Notes: generated from the sequence alone by a model not told the origin. Counted from the stretch's first letter, positions 1 to 8,303 are shown. The stretch is DNA of 64,000 nucleotides from Winogradskyella forsetii (GCF_013394595.1 NZ_CP053348.1:1762001-1826000), one strand, 5' to 3'. Numbers and translations: made by a program.

Positions 1-101
1 TTTTCTTCAATCGCCTCATTTTCAAAGCTATTTTCTTCACGCTTGTCATCTTTGCAAGCTGAAAACATTACGATTAGCACAAGTATATATATAAATTTCA
101 T
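1..101 (-). CDS. N-terminal fragment of a small lipoprotein, cut by window edge
   Basis: On the minus strand an ATG at 99-101 opens a frame that begins MKFIYILVLIVMFSACKDDK and runs off the left edge. The short hydrophobic stretch ending in FSAC followed by a charged, Glu/Lys/Asn-rich tail is a typical lipoprotein signal with the acylated Cys near residue 16, so the product is probably anchored in a membrane facing the periplasm. It starts only 16 bp after the stop of the flavin-binding protein gene and may share its transcript. Function cannot be given from the 33 codons visible. Confidence 0.6.
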   Translation of the reverse strand, partial: MKFIYILVLIVMFSACKDDKREENSFENEAIEE

Positions 102-117
102 AGTCCTTTATTTTGAA

Positions 118-573
118 TTAATTGTGTCTCATTTTACCAGTAATCTCATCAACTTTAATCTGGAAAACAATTGGTAAATCGTCTTTATATATTTTACTGG
201 AAAATTCACTTATAAAATCCAACTTTCTATGTTCTTGGTCAATAATTAAATCTTTTACACCTAAAGAAAAAATGTGCAATTGCGCTTTGGCATGGCTTCC
301 GGAAAGCTCCTTAAATGTGCCATGGGCAAGAACCGAATTCCATGAATTAACGGAATCCACTTCTGAAACTCCTAGAGCTACGTTTTCGTTTTGACGCATA
401 GCTCTAATTTTGTGCCCTTCTTCCGAGTACCCAATGATGACCATATTTTGATCATCAAAAAAATAAGTTATTGGCACCACATATGGTCTGCCTCTATAGA
501 TATAGGAAAGATTTCCAATATAGTTTGATGCCAGGGTCTTAGTGCTTTCATTTTGATTCAAATTTCTGATCAT
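118..573 (-). CDS. Pyridoxamine 5'-phosphate oxidase-fold flavin-binding protein
   Basis: A 151-residue protein with the compact split beta-barrel pattern of small FMN- or haem-binding proteins of the pyridoxamine-phosphate oxidase superfamily. The signature is the segment around residues 20-45 (YIGNLSYIYRGRPYVVPITY), followed by a strand pair with G-HKIRAMRQNENVALGV. Such proteins bind flavin or F420 in the cytoplasm; true PdxH is longer, so pyridoxamine oxidation is not implied. It has its own promoter with a near-consensus Fnr box (629-640) and a -7 element (598-605), giving a leader of about 20 nt. This ties it to the stress regulon of the neighbouring two-component system. The substrate is unknown. 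Confidence 0.75.
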   Translation of the reverse strand: MIRNLNQNESTKTLASNYIGNLSYIYRGRPYVVPITYFFDDQNMVIIGYSEEGHKIRAMRQNENVALGVSEVDSVNSWNSVLAHGTFKELSGSHAKAQLHIFSLGVKDLIIDQEHRKLDFISEFSSKIYKDDLPIVFQIKVDEITGKMRHN

Positions 574-597
574 GGCATTGTTTTTTTAGACTAACCC

Positions 598-640
598 CTA
601 AATTATTCAGAATGTTTGTTTTAGACTATGATATTAGTCA
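598..640 (-). promoter_or_regulatory. Fnr-type class II promoter of the flavin-binding protein gene
   Basis: Read on the minus strand: TGACTAATATCA at 640-629 (one mismatch to TGAT-N4-ATCA), then TAATTTAG at 605-598 as the -7 element. The box start lies 35 bp before the -7 start, as at seven other promoters here. The predicted start site is about 593, 20 nt before the ATG at 573. Confidence 0.6.
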
Positions 641-656
641 GTTCCTTTAAATTAAA

Positions 657-1244
657 TTATTTTTTCTTTAGACGTCTTTTGTCCATTAATGCCCAATAAA
701 TTCCTTTGACATCTGAAGCCCAATTATCATACATAAAAATGAGCGAAATTTCCTCAATAGTTTCTAATAAGCCAATGCCAATCATGATATAGAAAAGTGA
801 ATAATTAGGTGAGAAAAACAAAGACCATAAAATAAAAACACTTTGCATTACAGCAGAAACCTTAGCCAAATAGGTGTGGAAAGCAGTGGCTTTGCCATAT
901 TTGGAATAGGCGATAATCATTTGTAAAATGTATGGGACAAAAGCAATAAGAATTAAAATAAAATTGGTTTTAATAAAATCAGTTTCAAAATAAAATAAAC
1001 CTAATAAACCAATTATCAAGGTTATTTGGTCTCCAAAAGAGTCCAATTGCGAACCTCTAGGACTGGTAATCTTCAATCTTCGTGCTAAATAGCCATCAAT
1101 GGCGTCAGTTGAATAACTTACTAAAAGCAGCCATGTAAAAATTAAACGCTGGTCAAAACAAATAAGTGCCAATAGAAATGGTGCTGCAAAAATTCTATAG
1201 AATGAAAACCAATCAGCAATGTTGAAGTTTTTGAAAGTGAGCAT
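657..1244 (-). CDS. CDP-alcohol phosphatidyltransferase family protein
   Basis: A 195-residue integral membrane enzyme with the complete family signature DG-x2-AR-x8-G-x3-D-x3-D, seen as DGYLARRLKITSPRGSQLDSFGD around residues 48-70. These acidic residues bind the metal and the CDP-diacylglycerol (or other CDP-alcohol) whose phosphatidyl group is moved to an alcohol acceptor in phospholipid synthesis. Four or more hydrophobic segments follow. The family includes PgsA, PssA and phosphatidylinositol-phosphate synthases; the acceptor cannot be told here. It lies 99 bp downstream of the metal ATPase gene and has its own promoter with a degenerate Fnr-like box at 1293-1304, so it is probably a stress-linked paralogue rather than the housekeeping enzyme. 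Confidence 0.85.
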   Translation of the reverse strand: MLTFKNFNIADWFSFYRIFAAPFLLALICFDQRLIFTWLLLVSYSTDAIDGYLARRLKITSPRGSQLDSFGDQITLIIGLLGLFYFETDFIKTNFILILIAFVPYILQMIIAYSKYGKATAFHTYLAKVSAVMQSVFILWSLFFSPNYSLFYIMIGIGLLETIEEISLIFMYDNWASDVKGIYWALMDKRRLKKK

Positions 1245-1261
1245 TGTTATTTTGTTTTCGG

Positions 1262-1304
1262 TAAAATTATCACAATGCTGTTGTATCTAAAATGAGAAAT
1301 GTCA
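1262..1304 (-). promoter_or_regulatory. Degenerate Fnr-type promoter of the CDP-alcohol transferase gene
   Basis: On the minus strand TGACATTTCTCA (1304-1293) has one mismatch in each half-site of TGAT-N4-ATCA. A -7 element, TAATTTTA, lies at 1269-1262, exactly 35 bp on. The predicted leader is about 13 nt. The box alone would not convince; the exact spacing does most of the work. Confidence 0.4.
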
Positions 1305-1343
1305 GTTTAAACACTAACATTTCTATAATTAAAAAAACTGAAA

Positions 1344-3311
1344 TTAATGGATTTTATAACGAAGCAATCGCAAAGCATTTAAAACCACAACAATAGTAGA
1401 TCCTTCATGAAAAGCAACTGCTACTCCAATATTAGTTAGTCCTAAAATTGTGATAGGAACCAATAAAACCACAACACCTAGACTTATAAAAATGTTTTGT
1501 TTGATGATACGTTTTGATGCGCGACTCAAACCTATAACAAATGGTAAATTTTCAATTTTATCAGACATAAGAGCAACATCAGCAGTTTCTAGCGCGACAT
1601 CACTTCCTGCTGCTCCCATCGCGATACTCACTGTACTTAATGCCATGGCTGGGGCATCATTAACACCATCACCAACCATTGCGATTTTCTTATCTCTTTT
1701 TATTAATAGTTTTATGGCCTCAACTTTATCTTCTGGCAGTAAGTTTCCTTTGGCCTCTGTAAGTCCAATTTGTTTGGCAATGGCATTCCCAACATTTTGA
1801 TGGTCTCCTGTGAGCATGATCATGTGTTTAATGCCAATTTCTTTTAACCGCTTTAGTGTGGAGGTAGCAGTTTTTCGCGGTAAATCCATGACACTTATCA
1901 GTCCAACAATTTCGGTTTTAAAAGCAACTAACATTACGGTATGTCCATGTTGTAGAAGATCGTCCATTTTAGAGCGAATAGTGTCATCTACTATTATGCC
2001 AGAATCTTCCATCAGTTTTACATTTCCGACAAATACTTTATGACCGTGATATTTTGCTTGAATACCTTTACCTTGAATGGCGTTAACGTTTGAGGCATTA
2101 TTATGAAATTCAATACTGTACTTAATCTTTAAATCATTAGCTATCGCTTGTGCTAATGGATGATTACTTAAACTTTCCACTTCCAACACCAACTTAGCCA
2201 AGGCTTCCTCATCGAAATCCTTTAAAGGAATTAGATTTGTAAGTTTTGGTTTGCCTTCGGTCAATGTACCTGTTTTATCAAATGCAATCGTTGTGATTTC
2301 CCCTAAATCCTCTAAAGCTTTTCCGCCTTTAATGAGAACCCCTTTTTGTGCGGCTCTTGCTATTCCACTTAAAACGGCACTTGGCGTAGATATTGCCAAT
2401 GCGCAAGGACTAGCTGCAACTAATACTGTTATGGCTCTGTATATACTAGTATTAAAACTTTCATCTATAATCAAAAATGCAAAACACAATAGAATTACGA
2501 CTAAAATAACTATGGGGACGTACCATTTTTCAAACTTTTTAGTGAGTCGCTGTGTTGGTGATTTTTGAGCCTCAACTTCGCTTACCATATTAATTAATCT
2601 GGACACCGTAGAATCTTTTGTCAGTTTGAGAACTAAAACCTCAATACTACTATCGCCATTGATAGTGCCTGCAAATACAACGTGGGTTTTATCAATATCT
2701 TTAAACTCAGGTAAATTTGTTGTGTTTTCAATAAATGTTTTGTCAACAGGAATACTTTCTCCAGTTATTGGTGCCTGATTGATAGTACTGCTACCACTTA
2801 TAATAATGCCATCTGCGGCAATTTTTGTATTAGGCTTCACAATAATAACGTCATCTATTTTTAAAGCCTCAATTGATACTTCTTCAAGTTTCCCGTTCCT
2901 TTTAATTAAAGCTGTTTTTGGTGATATATTGCCCAATGCTTCAATTGATTTTTTAGCTTTTTTCATGGCATAATGCTCCAATGCGTGGCCTAAACTAAAC
3001 AGAAACAAAAGTAATGCGCCTTCTGCCCAACTACCAATATAGGCTGCACCAGCTGCTGCTGCAATCATTAAAAAATCGATATCAAATTCTCCTTTAGGAA
3101 TTTTTTTAGATGCTTCTATAGTGATAAAGTAGCCGCCGAAACAATAGGATATAATGTAGCTCAATAAAGACATCCAATCTGCTAAACCGGTTAATTTTTC
3201 AATTAAAAAGCCTATGAATAGAAATACTCCACACAAAATTGCGAAATAGAGTTCTGTTTTTTTACCTAAAATTTGATGATTTACATGAGTAGTTTGTTCT
3301 TTATTTGCCAT
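1344..3311 (-). CDS. P1B-4-type heavy-metal efflux ATPase
   Basis: A 655-residue P-type ATPase. Visible motifs are TGES in the actuator domain, SPC at about residues 301-303 in the metal-binding transmembrane helix, the phosphorylation site DKTGTLTEG with D345, the HP dipeptide of the nucleotide-binding domain (SNHPLAQAI), GDGVNDAP in the hinge, and HEGST near residue 635 in the last helices. SPC plus HEGxT defines subgroup P1B-4 (CoaT/CtpD-like), which exports Co(II), Fe(II), Zn(II) or Cd(II), rather than the CPC copper or CPC-zinc groups. There is no N-terminal HMA domain or CXXC motif, as is usual for P1B-4. I found no Fnr box in its own upstream region. Confidence 0.9.
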   Translation of the reverse strand: MANKEQTTHVNHQILGKKTELYFAILCGVFLFIGFLIEKLTGLADWMSLLSYIISYCFGGYFITIEASKKIPKGEFDIDFLMIAAAAGAAYIGSWAEGALLLFLFSLGHALEHYAMKKAKKSIEALGNISPKTALIKRNGKLEEVSIEALKIDDVIIVKPNTKIAADGIIISGSSTINQAPITGESIPVDKTFIENTTNLPEFKDIDKTHVVFAGTINGDSSIEVLVLKLTKDSTVSRLINMVSEVEAQKSPTQRLTKKFEKWYVPIVILVVILLCFAFLIIDESFNTSIYRAITVLVAASPCALAISTPSAVLSGIARAAQKGVLIKGGKALEDLGEITTIAFDKTGTLTEGKPKLTNLIPLKDFDEEALAKLVLEVESLSNHPLAQAIANDLKIKYSIEFHNNASNVNAIQGKGIQAKYHGHKVFVGNVKLMEDSGIIVDDTIRSKMDDLLQHGHTVMLVAFKTEIVGLISVMDLPRKTATSTLKRLKEIGIKHMIMLTGDHQNVGNAIAKQIGLTEAKGNLLPEDKVEAIKLLIKRDKKIAMVGDGVNDAPAMALSTVSIAMGAAGSDVALETADVALMSDKIENLPFVIGLSRASKRIIKQNIFISLGVVVLLVPITILGLTNIGVAVAFHEGSTIVVVLNALRLLRYKIH

Positions 3312-3435
3312 TAATGGTAATGTGTTTTTAATTCAAAAATTATAAAAAATGTTAATTTTCATTTTAGGGGTTATTTAGAAATAAATCTTTGAAAGGACAT
3401 CTGGTAATATAAAGTAACTCAATCTTGAGTGACTA

Positions 3436-4356
3436 TCATGGCTTTTCAGATTTGTCTGACGTAATTTTTATTTCAGGAATTTTAATAAGCTCTATTGTTG
3501 TTGATGCCAACACCACTTTCCCATTAGTTTGTTCAAAAGCTTTACGAATGCTATCGTGAAGCATATGTCTCGTCAATCGTCTTTTTTTGTAATCAACAAT
3601 ATATCTTAAATTGAACTCCACCCAATTATCGGTAAGTTTAATAGCAAGTGACGGTTCAACTACAGCATCTTCAATATAATACTTTTTTACAACTGCTTCC
3701 CATTGTGATTTAGATGCTTTAGTGTATTCTGAAAGTGTGTCTGAAGCAATTTTAATAACAATAGATTTTGCAAGTTCCATGTCAGAGCCATAACGAATTG
3801 GTAAATTGAATTGATCCCATATAAAGGGGAAATCCTGCGAATAGTTATAGATTGGTCCTTTAAAAACGAAGGCATTGCTCAACTTCACAATGCGCCCGCT
3901 ATAATTATCACTTTCTACCCATTTTCCTATTTCCATCATGGTGGTATAAATACTATCCACATCAATAACATCGCCTTTAATACCATTGATTTCAATACGA
4001 TCACCTGGCTTATAAACTTTTACCAAAAAGATATAAATGGAACCAGCAATGCTTAATATGAGTTCCTGTAGCGTAAATGCCAAACCTGCAGTAAACAACC
4101 CTATGATTATGGTAAAATCCTTAATTGTTCCAGAAAAATAAGTGATGGCAAAAAAAACTAATAACACGTAACCTATAATCTCTATGCCTTTTTGTGCTTT
4201 ATAACGTATTACAGTATTTGAAATCCGCTTTTTTAAATAACGTCTTAGCAACTGAATTACAAATAAAATAAGGACTAATATGGCAAGAAATTTAATAACA
4301 CTCCATATAAATGGATTCGTATATAACCATTCTTTTATTTGTTCTATTGCATTCAT
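3436..4356 (-). CDS. Small-conductance mechanosensitive ion channel (MscS family)
   Basis: A 306-residue protein with three hydrophobic helices (about 17-40, 60-78 and 82-112). The third is the glycine/alanine-rich pore helix GLFTAGLAFTLQELILSIAG. It is followed by the MscS beta domain, recognisable from the segment KVYKPGDRIEINGIKGDVIDV, and an alpha/beta C-terminal cage. The channel opens under membrane tension to release solutes on hypo-osmotic shock. The gene follows two small stress genes on the same strand with a 94-bp gap. I see no Fnr-type box directly upstream, so read-through from the TerB-like operon is possible. Confidence 0.88.
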   Translation of the reverse strand: MNAIEQIKEWLYTNPFIWSVIKFLAILVLILFVIQLLRRYLKKRISNTVIRYKAQKGIEIIGYVLLVFFAITYFSGTIKDFTIIIGLFTAGLAFTLQELILSIAGSIYIFLVKVYKPGDRIEINGIKGDVIDVDSIYTTMMEIGKWVESDNYSGRIVKLSNAFVFKGPIYNYSQDFPFIWDQFNLPIRYGSDMELAKSIVIKIASDTLSEYTKASKSQWEAVVKKYYIEDAVVEPSLAIKLTDNWVEFNLRYIVDYKKRRLTRHMLHDSIRKAFEQTNGKVVLASTTIELIKIPEIKITSDKSEKP

Positions 4357-4450
4357 GATTAGGTTATTAGAAATCCTGATGAATTCCGATTGATTCTATA
4401 ATATGCGTACGCTTTTAATACACAACTTTTGGTGAAAATCATAATAGCCC

Positions 4451-4663
4451 TTACACTTTATTGTGTGTTTTAGTATACTGTTTTAGTATCTCTTTTAGAC
4501 TTTCTAAATAATCTTCCATAACACTAATGGTCATATCTGGATGAATTTCATCTGAAATCGTTAATGGATTTTCATCTAGTTTAGCATAGAGCTCAGGGTA
4601 ATTTACGTCTATGCTTGTCGTTAAGGTTATTATTTGATTTTCTAAATCTTGTAGTGTTCTCAT
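4451..4663 (-). CDS. Small conserved-type hypothetical protein, 70 aa
   Basis: A 70-residue, acidic, mainly helical protein (MRTLQDLENQIITLTTSID at the start). It has no signal peptide, membrane segment or metal motif, and I do not recognise the family. It lies 61 bp downstream of the TerB-like gene on the same strand and probably shares the Fnr-type promoter of that gene. The ATG follows a low-complexity AT-rich stretch and the reading frame is well behaved, so I take it as real despite its size. Confidence 0.6.
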   Translation of the reverse strand: MRTLQDLENQIITLTTSIDVNYPELYAKLDENPLTISDEIHPDMTISVMEDYLESLKEILKQYTKTHNKV

Positions 4664-4724
4664 AACATTTGTCTTAAATATAAAGTGAGATTCAAACTGA
4701 AATATGTATTCTTATTATTCAGTT

Positions 4725-5138
4725 TTAAGTTTTTTTTAATTCCATATCCAATTTTGCCATTAACATTAATTCCGATTTATTAATACCAGAAAATGCATGT
4801 GCAATGGCTGAGCCTGTTTTTATAATCAACTTTTTTACTTTATCAGTGAACAGGTGTTTTTGGTCGTTTTTATAAGAAACAAAATCCTTATAGCAAATAT
4901 CGCTATCAATTTCTTCATCATAATTGAGCCAATCAAAAACAACTTCTATTTGGTAAGCGGCATCGATCCCAAAAACATCTTCAATATCATCGATTTTAAG
5001 CCAGTGTTCTTTAACAAAAGTTTTGAGTTTTTCTATTTCTATAGGTCTGATGGTTCCATCTATAGCTGCAATGGCATAAAATAGTTTACCGAGATTCTGA
5101 TAAAACTTTACGGTCATTTTCTTTTTAGTTGTCATCAT
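4725..5138 (-). CDS. TerB-like helical protein
   Basis: A 137-residue all-helical protein. The segment GKLFYAIAAIDGTIRPIEIEK near residues 15-36 resembles TerB/DjlA-like domains, in which an acidic 'A.aDG.i...E' helix pair is associated with tellurite resistance and stress response. The rest of the protein does not clearly continue the TerB pattern, so the assignment is tentative. An in-frame second Met (MTVKFYQ) is an alternative start. It is transcribed divergently from the LOV kinase, with an Fnr box at 5191-5202 spaced correctly for this gene (leader about 17 nt). It therefore appears to be the lead gene of a small stress operon. Confidence 0.6.
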   Translation of the reverse strand: MMTTKKKMTVKFYQNLGKLFYAIAAIDGTIRPIEIEKLKTFVKEHWLKIDDIEDVFGIDAAYQIEVVFDWLNYDEEIDSDICYKDFVSYKNDQKHLFTDKVKKLIIKTGSAIAHAFSGINKSELMLMAKLDMELKKT

Positions 5139-5159
5139 TTTGACATTAATTCATACCGT

Positions 5160-5202
5160 AAATTTAAATTTCTCATTTGGTTCACGGAATGATATTCATC
5201 AG
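5160..5202 (-). promoter_or_regulatory. Fnr-type class II promoter facing the TerB-like gene
   Basis: TGATGAATATCA (5202-5191 on the minus strand) is a perfect TGAT-N4-ATCA palindrome. The -7 element TAAATTTT (5167-5160) starts 35 bp on. The same box is centred about 76 bp upstream of the predicted start of the divergent kinase gene, so it might also act on that promoter. Confidence 0.65.
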
Positions 5203-5236
5203 CTAAAAATCATTTCTTAAACCTTAACAAACTGGA

Positions 5237-5268
5237 TTGTAATAATCGAATAGGATTATCTATCTTTA
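5237..5268 (+). promoter_or_regulatory. Probable constitutive promoter of the LOV kinase operon
   Basis: TATCTTTA at 5261-5268 fits the flavobacterial -7 element (TANNTTTG with a final A), with TTG at 5237-5239 as a possible -33 element 21 bp before it. The start site would be about 5273, 16 nt before the GTG start codon. There is no Fnr box at the class II position. Confidence 0.4.
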
Positions 5269-5288
5269 GTTTCTAATCTAACCCTATT

Positions 5289-7169
5289 GTGTTTCAACAA
5301 GACCAGGAAATATTTAATATTCTATTAGAATCCGTTGCAGAAGGGGTCATAGTTGTGGATGATCACCAAATTATTGTTGAAGTGAATAATACTGCAGCAA
5401 AAATGTTTGGTTATGAAACTAAAGAACTCTTAAAGCAACCGCTAAACATTCTAATACCAAAAAAACACCAAAAGACACATGATACACAAGTTAAAGACTT
5501 TTTGAAAGAACAAAGCCATCGTTCAATGAAACATAGGCCAGATATTTTTGGAGCAAAAAAAGATGGTACTGTTTTTCCTATTGAGGCCAGTTTGAGTTCG
5601 TTTAAAATTTATAATCAAAATTTTACAATGGCCTTGGTTATTGATATTACAGCACGTAAAGATTTTGAATATAACTTAGCAATGAAAAGTAAGGCATTGC
5701 AATCTTCAAGTAATGGAATTCTAATCACAGATGCGCTCAAAAAGGATAATCCCATTATTTATTTTAATCCAGCATTTACAGAATTAACGGGCTATTCAAA
5801 AGAAGAAATCTTAAACAAAAATTGTAGATTTCTGCAGGCTGATGATAGAGATCAAGACAGCATAAAAGAAATGCGTCTAGCTATAAAAGAGGGCAGAAGC
5901 TACAAAACCATTATTCGCAATTACAAGAAAGATGGTACACTATTTTGGAATGATTTGAGCATCACACCTATCACGAATAATGATGGCATAATCACTAATT
6001 TTATTGGGATACAAAATGATATCACGGAACGAAAAAAATTAGAACAGGAGAAAAATCATTTAGCTAAGATATTTGAAGAGTCTCTTAATGAAATCTATGT
6101 TTTTGATGCTGAAAGTCTAAAATTTATCAACGTTAATCATGGTGCTCAAATAAATATAGGTTATAGTTTGGAAGAATTGCTTTCTATGACACCATTGGAC
6201 ATAAAACCCGATTTTTCACAAGCAAAATTTAAAAAGGAAATAGAACATCTTGAAAAAGAGACCGTTGACAAAATTGAATTTGAAACCGTTCATCGACGAA
6301 AATCAGGAACTACCTATCCCGTAAATGTACATTTACAACGTTCTAAACTTGGCAATAAAGCAGTTTACGTCGCCATTATTTTAGACATCACTGAACAAAA
6401 AAATTATACAGAAACGTTAGAAAAAACGGTTAAAATTAGAACAGAGGAATTACAGACCGCTTTAGCTGCGGAAAAGGATCTGAACGAACTAAAAACAAAA
6501 TTTCTGTCTATGGTTTCGCATGAGTTCAAAACACCGTTAAGTGGTATTTTAACCTCTACCATGCTACTCAGAAAGTACAAGTTAACCGATCAGCAAGATA
6601 AACGCGAAAAGCACATAGATACCATTTCAGACAAAGTACACTATCTCAATACTATTCTCAATGATTTTCTTTCCGTAGAGAAACTGGAAAAAGGTAAAGT
6701 CAATTATAAATTTACCAATTTCAAATTAAGCAAAGTTTTAAATGAAGTCATCTACAATGCCAATATGCTCTTAAAAAATGGGCAAAAAATCAATTATCCC
6801 GAAAACATAGATGATATTTCCTTATTTCAAGATGAAAAAATTTTAGAACTGATCTTGTCAAATCTTATTTATAATGCCATTAAATATTCGTCTGAAAACA
6901 CCATGGTTGATATCAACATTTCCCAAAATGAAACGAGTACTATTTTCAAAATCAAGGACAATGGCATTGGCATTCCCGAGAAAGATCAAAAAAATATTTT
7001 CAATCGTTACTTTAGAGCCGAAAATGTTTTGCTCATGCAAGGCACAGGTATTGGTTTGAATATCGTAAAAGACCATTTAGAAAACTTAAATGGCAGCATT
7101 ACTTTTGAAAGCATAGAACACAAAGGTTCAACCTTTACCATAGAACTTCCCAACAAAGCGCGACTATGA
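5289..7169 (+). CDS. PAS-LOV-PAS sensor histidine kinase (blue-light receptor type)
   Basis: A 626-residue soluble kinase starting at GTG. Domain order is PAS (about 5-120), LOV (about 130-250), PAS (about 255-375), a short coiled coil, HisKA with H411 in MVSHEFKTPLSG, and an HATPase domain with N, DNGIGIP and GTGIGLNIV boxes. The middle domain has the LOV signature NCRFLQ with the photoactive C179, the FMN-contacting N211 and N221 in NYKKDGTLFWND, and Q242 in FIGIQNDIT. These are the residues that form the blue-light cysteinyl-flavin adduct in YtvA and phototropins. No membrane segment is seen. The gene overlaps the response-regulator gene by 4 bp (ATGA), so the two are translationally coupled. 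Sensing of flavin redox state rather than light remains possible. Confidence 0.93.
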   Translation: MFQQDQEIFNILLESVAEGVIVVDDHQIIVEVNNTAAKMFGYETKELLKQPLNILIPKKHQKTHDTQVKDFLKEQSHRSMKHRPDIFGAKKDGTVFPIEASLSSFKIYNQNFTMALVIDITARKDFEYNLAMKSKALQSSSNGILITDALKKDNPIIYFNPAFTELTGYSKEEILNKNCRFLQADDRDQDSIKEMRLAIKEGRSYKTIIRNYKKDGTLFWNDLSITPITNNDGIITNFIGIQNDITERKKLEQEKNHLAKIFEESLNEIYVFDAESLKFINVNHGAQINIGYSLEELLSMTPLDIKPDFSQAKFKKEIEHLEKETVDKIEFETVHRRKSGTTYPVNVHLQRSKLGNKAVYVAIILDITEQKNYTETLEKTVKIRTEELQTALAAEKDLNELKTKFLSMVSHEFKTPLSGILTSTMLLRKYKLTDQQDKREKHIDTISDKVHYLNTILNDFLSVEKLEKGKVNYKFTNFKLSKVLNEVIYNANMLLKNGQKINYPENIDDISLFQDEKILELILSNLIYNAIKYSSENTMVDINISQNETSTIFKIKDNGIGIPEKDQKNIFNRYFRAENVLLMQGTGIGLNIVKDHLENLNGSITFESIEHKGSTFTIELPNKARL

Positions 7170-8218
7170 AAACAGTACTATTAATAGAGGACGATACCGT
7201 GTTACGGGAAAATACCGCCGAATTATTAGAACTTTCCAATTACGAAGTTGTCACAGCTGCGAATGGGCAAATAGGTCTAGAGAAGGCAGTGCTTAAGAAA
7301 CCTGACATCATTGTTTGCGATATTATGATGCCTGTTCTTGATGGTTATGGTGTTTTGGAAGGCTTATCAAAATATAACGACACAAAATTTATTCCCTTCA
7401 TCTTCTTATCTGCTAAAACCGAGCATAAGGACGTGAGAAAAGGCATGGATTTGGGTGCAGACGATTATATTACAAAACCATTTACCGAAGATGAAATTAT
7501 AAGTGCCATAAAGAGCAGAATTGCAAAAGCTGCGCTGTTTAAAGAGGAACGTGAATCGGTTAAAAGCACCAATGGAACTAATGAAGAGGAGTTGAGTACT
7601 TTAAATGATTTAAAAAACTTTTTTGATGATAATGGCAGTGTTTTTAGCTACAAGAAAGATGATATCATTTATAAGGAAAGACATAATTCCAATTATATCT
7701 ATTTAATTTTGAAAGGTGTCGTAAGGTGTTATAAATTTGATGAAAATGGAAAGGAACTTACCACAGCACTTCATAAAGAAGATGATATTTTTGGATATAC
7801 ATCCTTTACACAGAACATTCCTTATAGAGAAACTGCAATAGCCTTGGACAATTTAAAAATGGTCGGTGTTTCTAAAACTGAGCTAAAAGATGTATTGGAC
7901 AAAAACCACAAAGTGACCTTAGAAGTCATTCAGTTATTGACTGATGATATTACAGGTGTTAAAGACCAGTTATTGCAAATGGCTTACAGTTCTGTAAAAC
8001 GAAAAACCGCATCGACTATCCTGAGATTTGCAGAAAAAATTAATTCAAAACCAGATGATCCCATAAAAATATCCCGTTACGATTTGGCAAGTGTTGCAGG
8101 CATTGCCACTGAAACTTTTATAAGAACCATGTCCGATTTTAAAAAGCAGGGACTCATAGAAATGGACGGGAGAAATATAAAAGTTATCGACCTAGAGAAG
8201 CTAAAGGATATTGACTAG
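7166..8218 (+). CDS. Response regulator with receiver, cNMP-like and Crp/Fnr DNA-binding domains
   Basis: A 350-residue transcription factor. Residues 1-120 form a receiver with acidic D9/D10, phospho-acceptor D52, S82 and K104 all in place. Residues about 155-275 match the cyclic-nucleotide-binding jelly roll, and the C-terminus is a Crp-type winged helix whose recognition helix contains E316-T-F-I-R320. This E-x3-R pair matches the base-reading Glu and Arg of Fnr and Crp. The N-terminal Cys cluster used by Fnr for its iron-sulfur centre is absent, so activation should come from phosphorylation by the overlapping LOV kinase. It is the natural candidate for reading the TGAT-N4-ATCA boxes in this region; that link is inferred. 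Confidence 0.92.
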   Translation: MKTVLLIEDDTVLRENTAELLELSNYEVVTAANGQIGLEKAVLKKPDIIVCDIMMPVLDGYGVLEGLSKYNDTKFIPFIFLSAKTEHKDVRKGMDLGADDYITKPFTEDEIISAIKSRIAKAALFKEERESVKSTNGTNEEELSTLNDLKNFFDDNGSVFSYKKDDIIYKERHNSNYIYLILKGVVRCYKFDENGKELTTALHKEDDIFGYTSFTQNIPYRETAIALDNLKMVGVSKTELKDVLDKNHKVTLEVIQLLTDDITGVKDQLLQMAYSSVKRKTASTILRFAEKINSKPDDPIKISRYDLASVAGIATETFIRTMSDFKKQGLIEMDGRNIKVIDLEKLKDID

Positions 8219-8239
8219 AATTCGTCATATTTTTCAATA

Positions 8240-8282
8240 TGATGGATATCATTTTATAAAAAAGCGTATCGTTTTAAATTTG
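8240..8282 (+). promoter_or_regulatory. Fnr-type class II promoter of the first usp gene
   Basis: A perfect box, TGATGGATATCA, at 8240-8251 and a perfect -7 element, TAAATTTG, at 8275-8282. The predicted start is about 8287, which places the box centre at -41.5. The leader to the ATG at 8304 is about 17 nt. Confidence 0.75.
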
Positions 8283-8303
8283 TAGGAACTAAGATTTTAA
8301 ACG

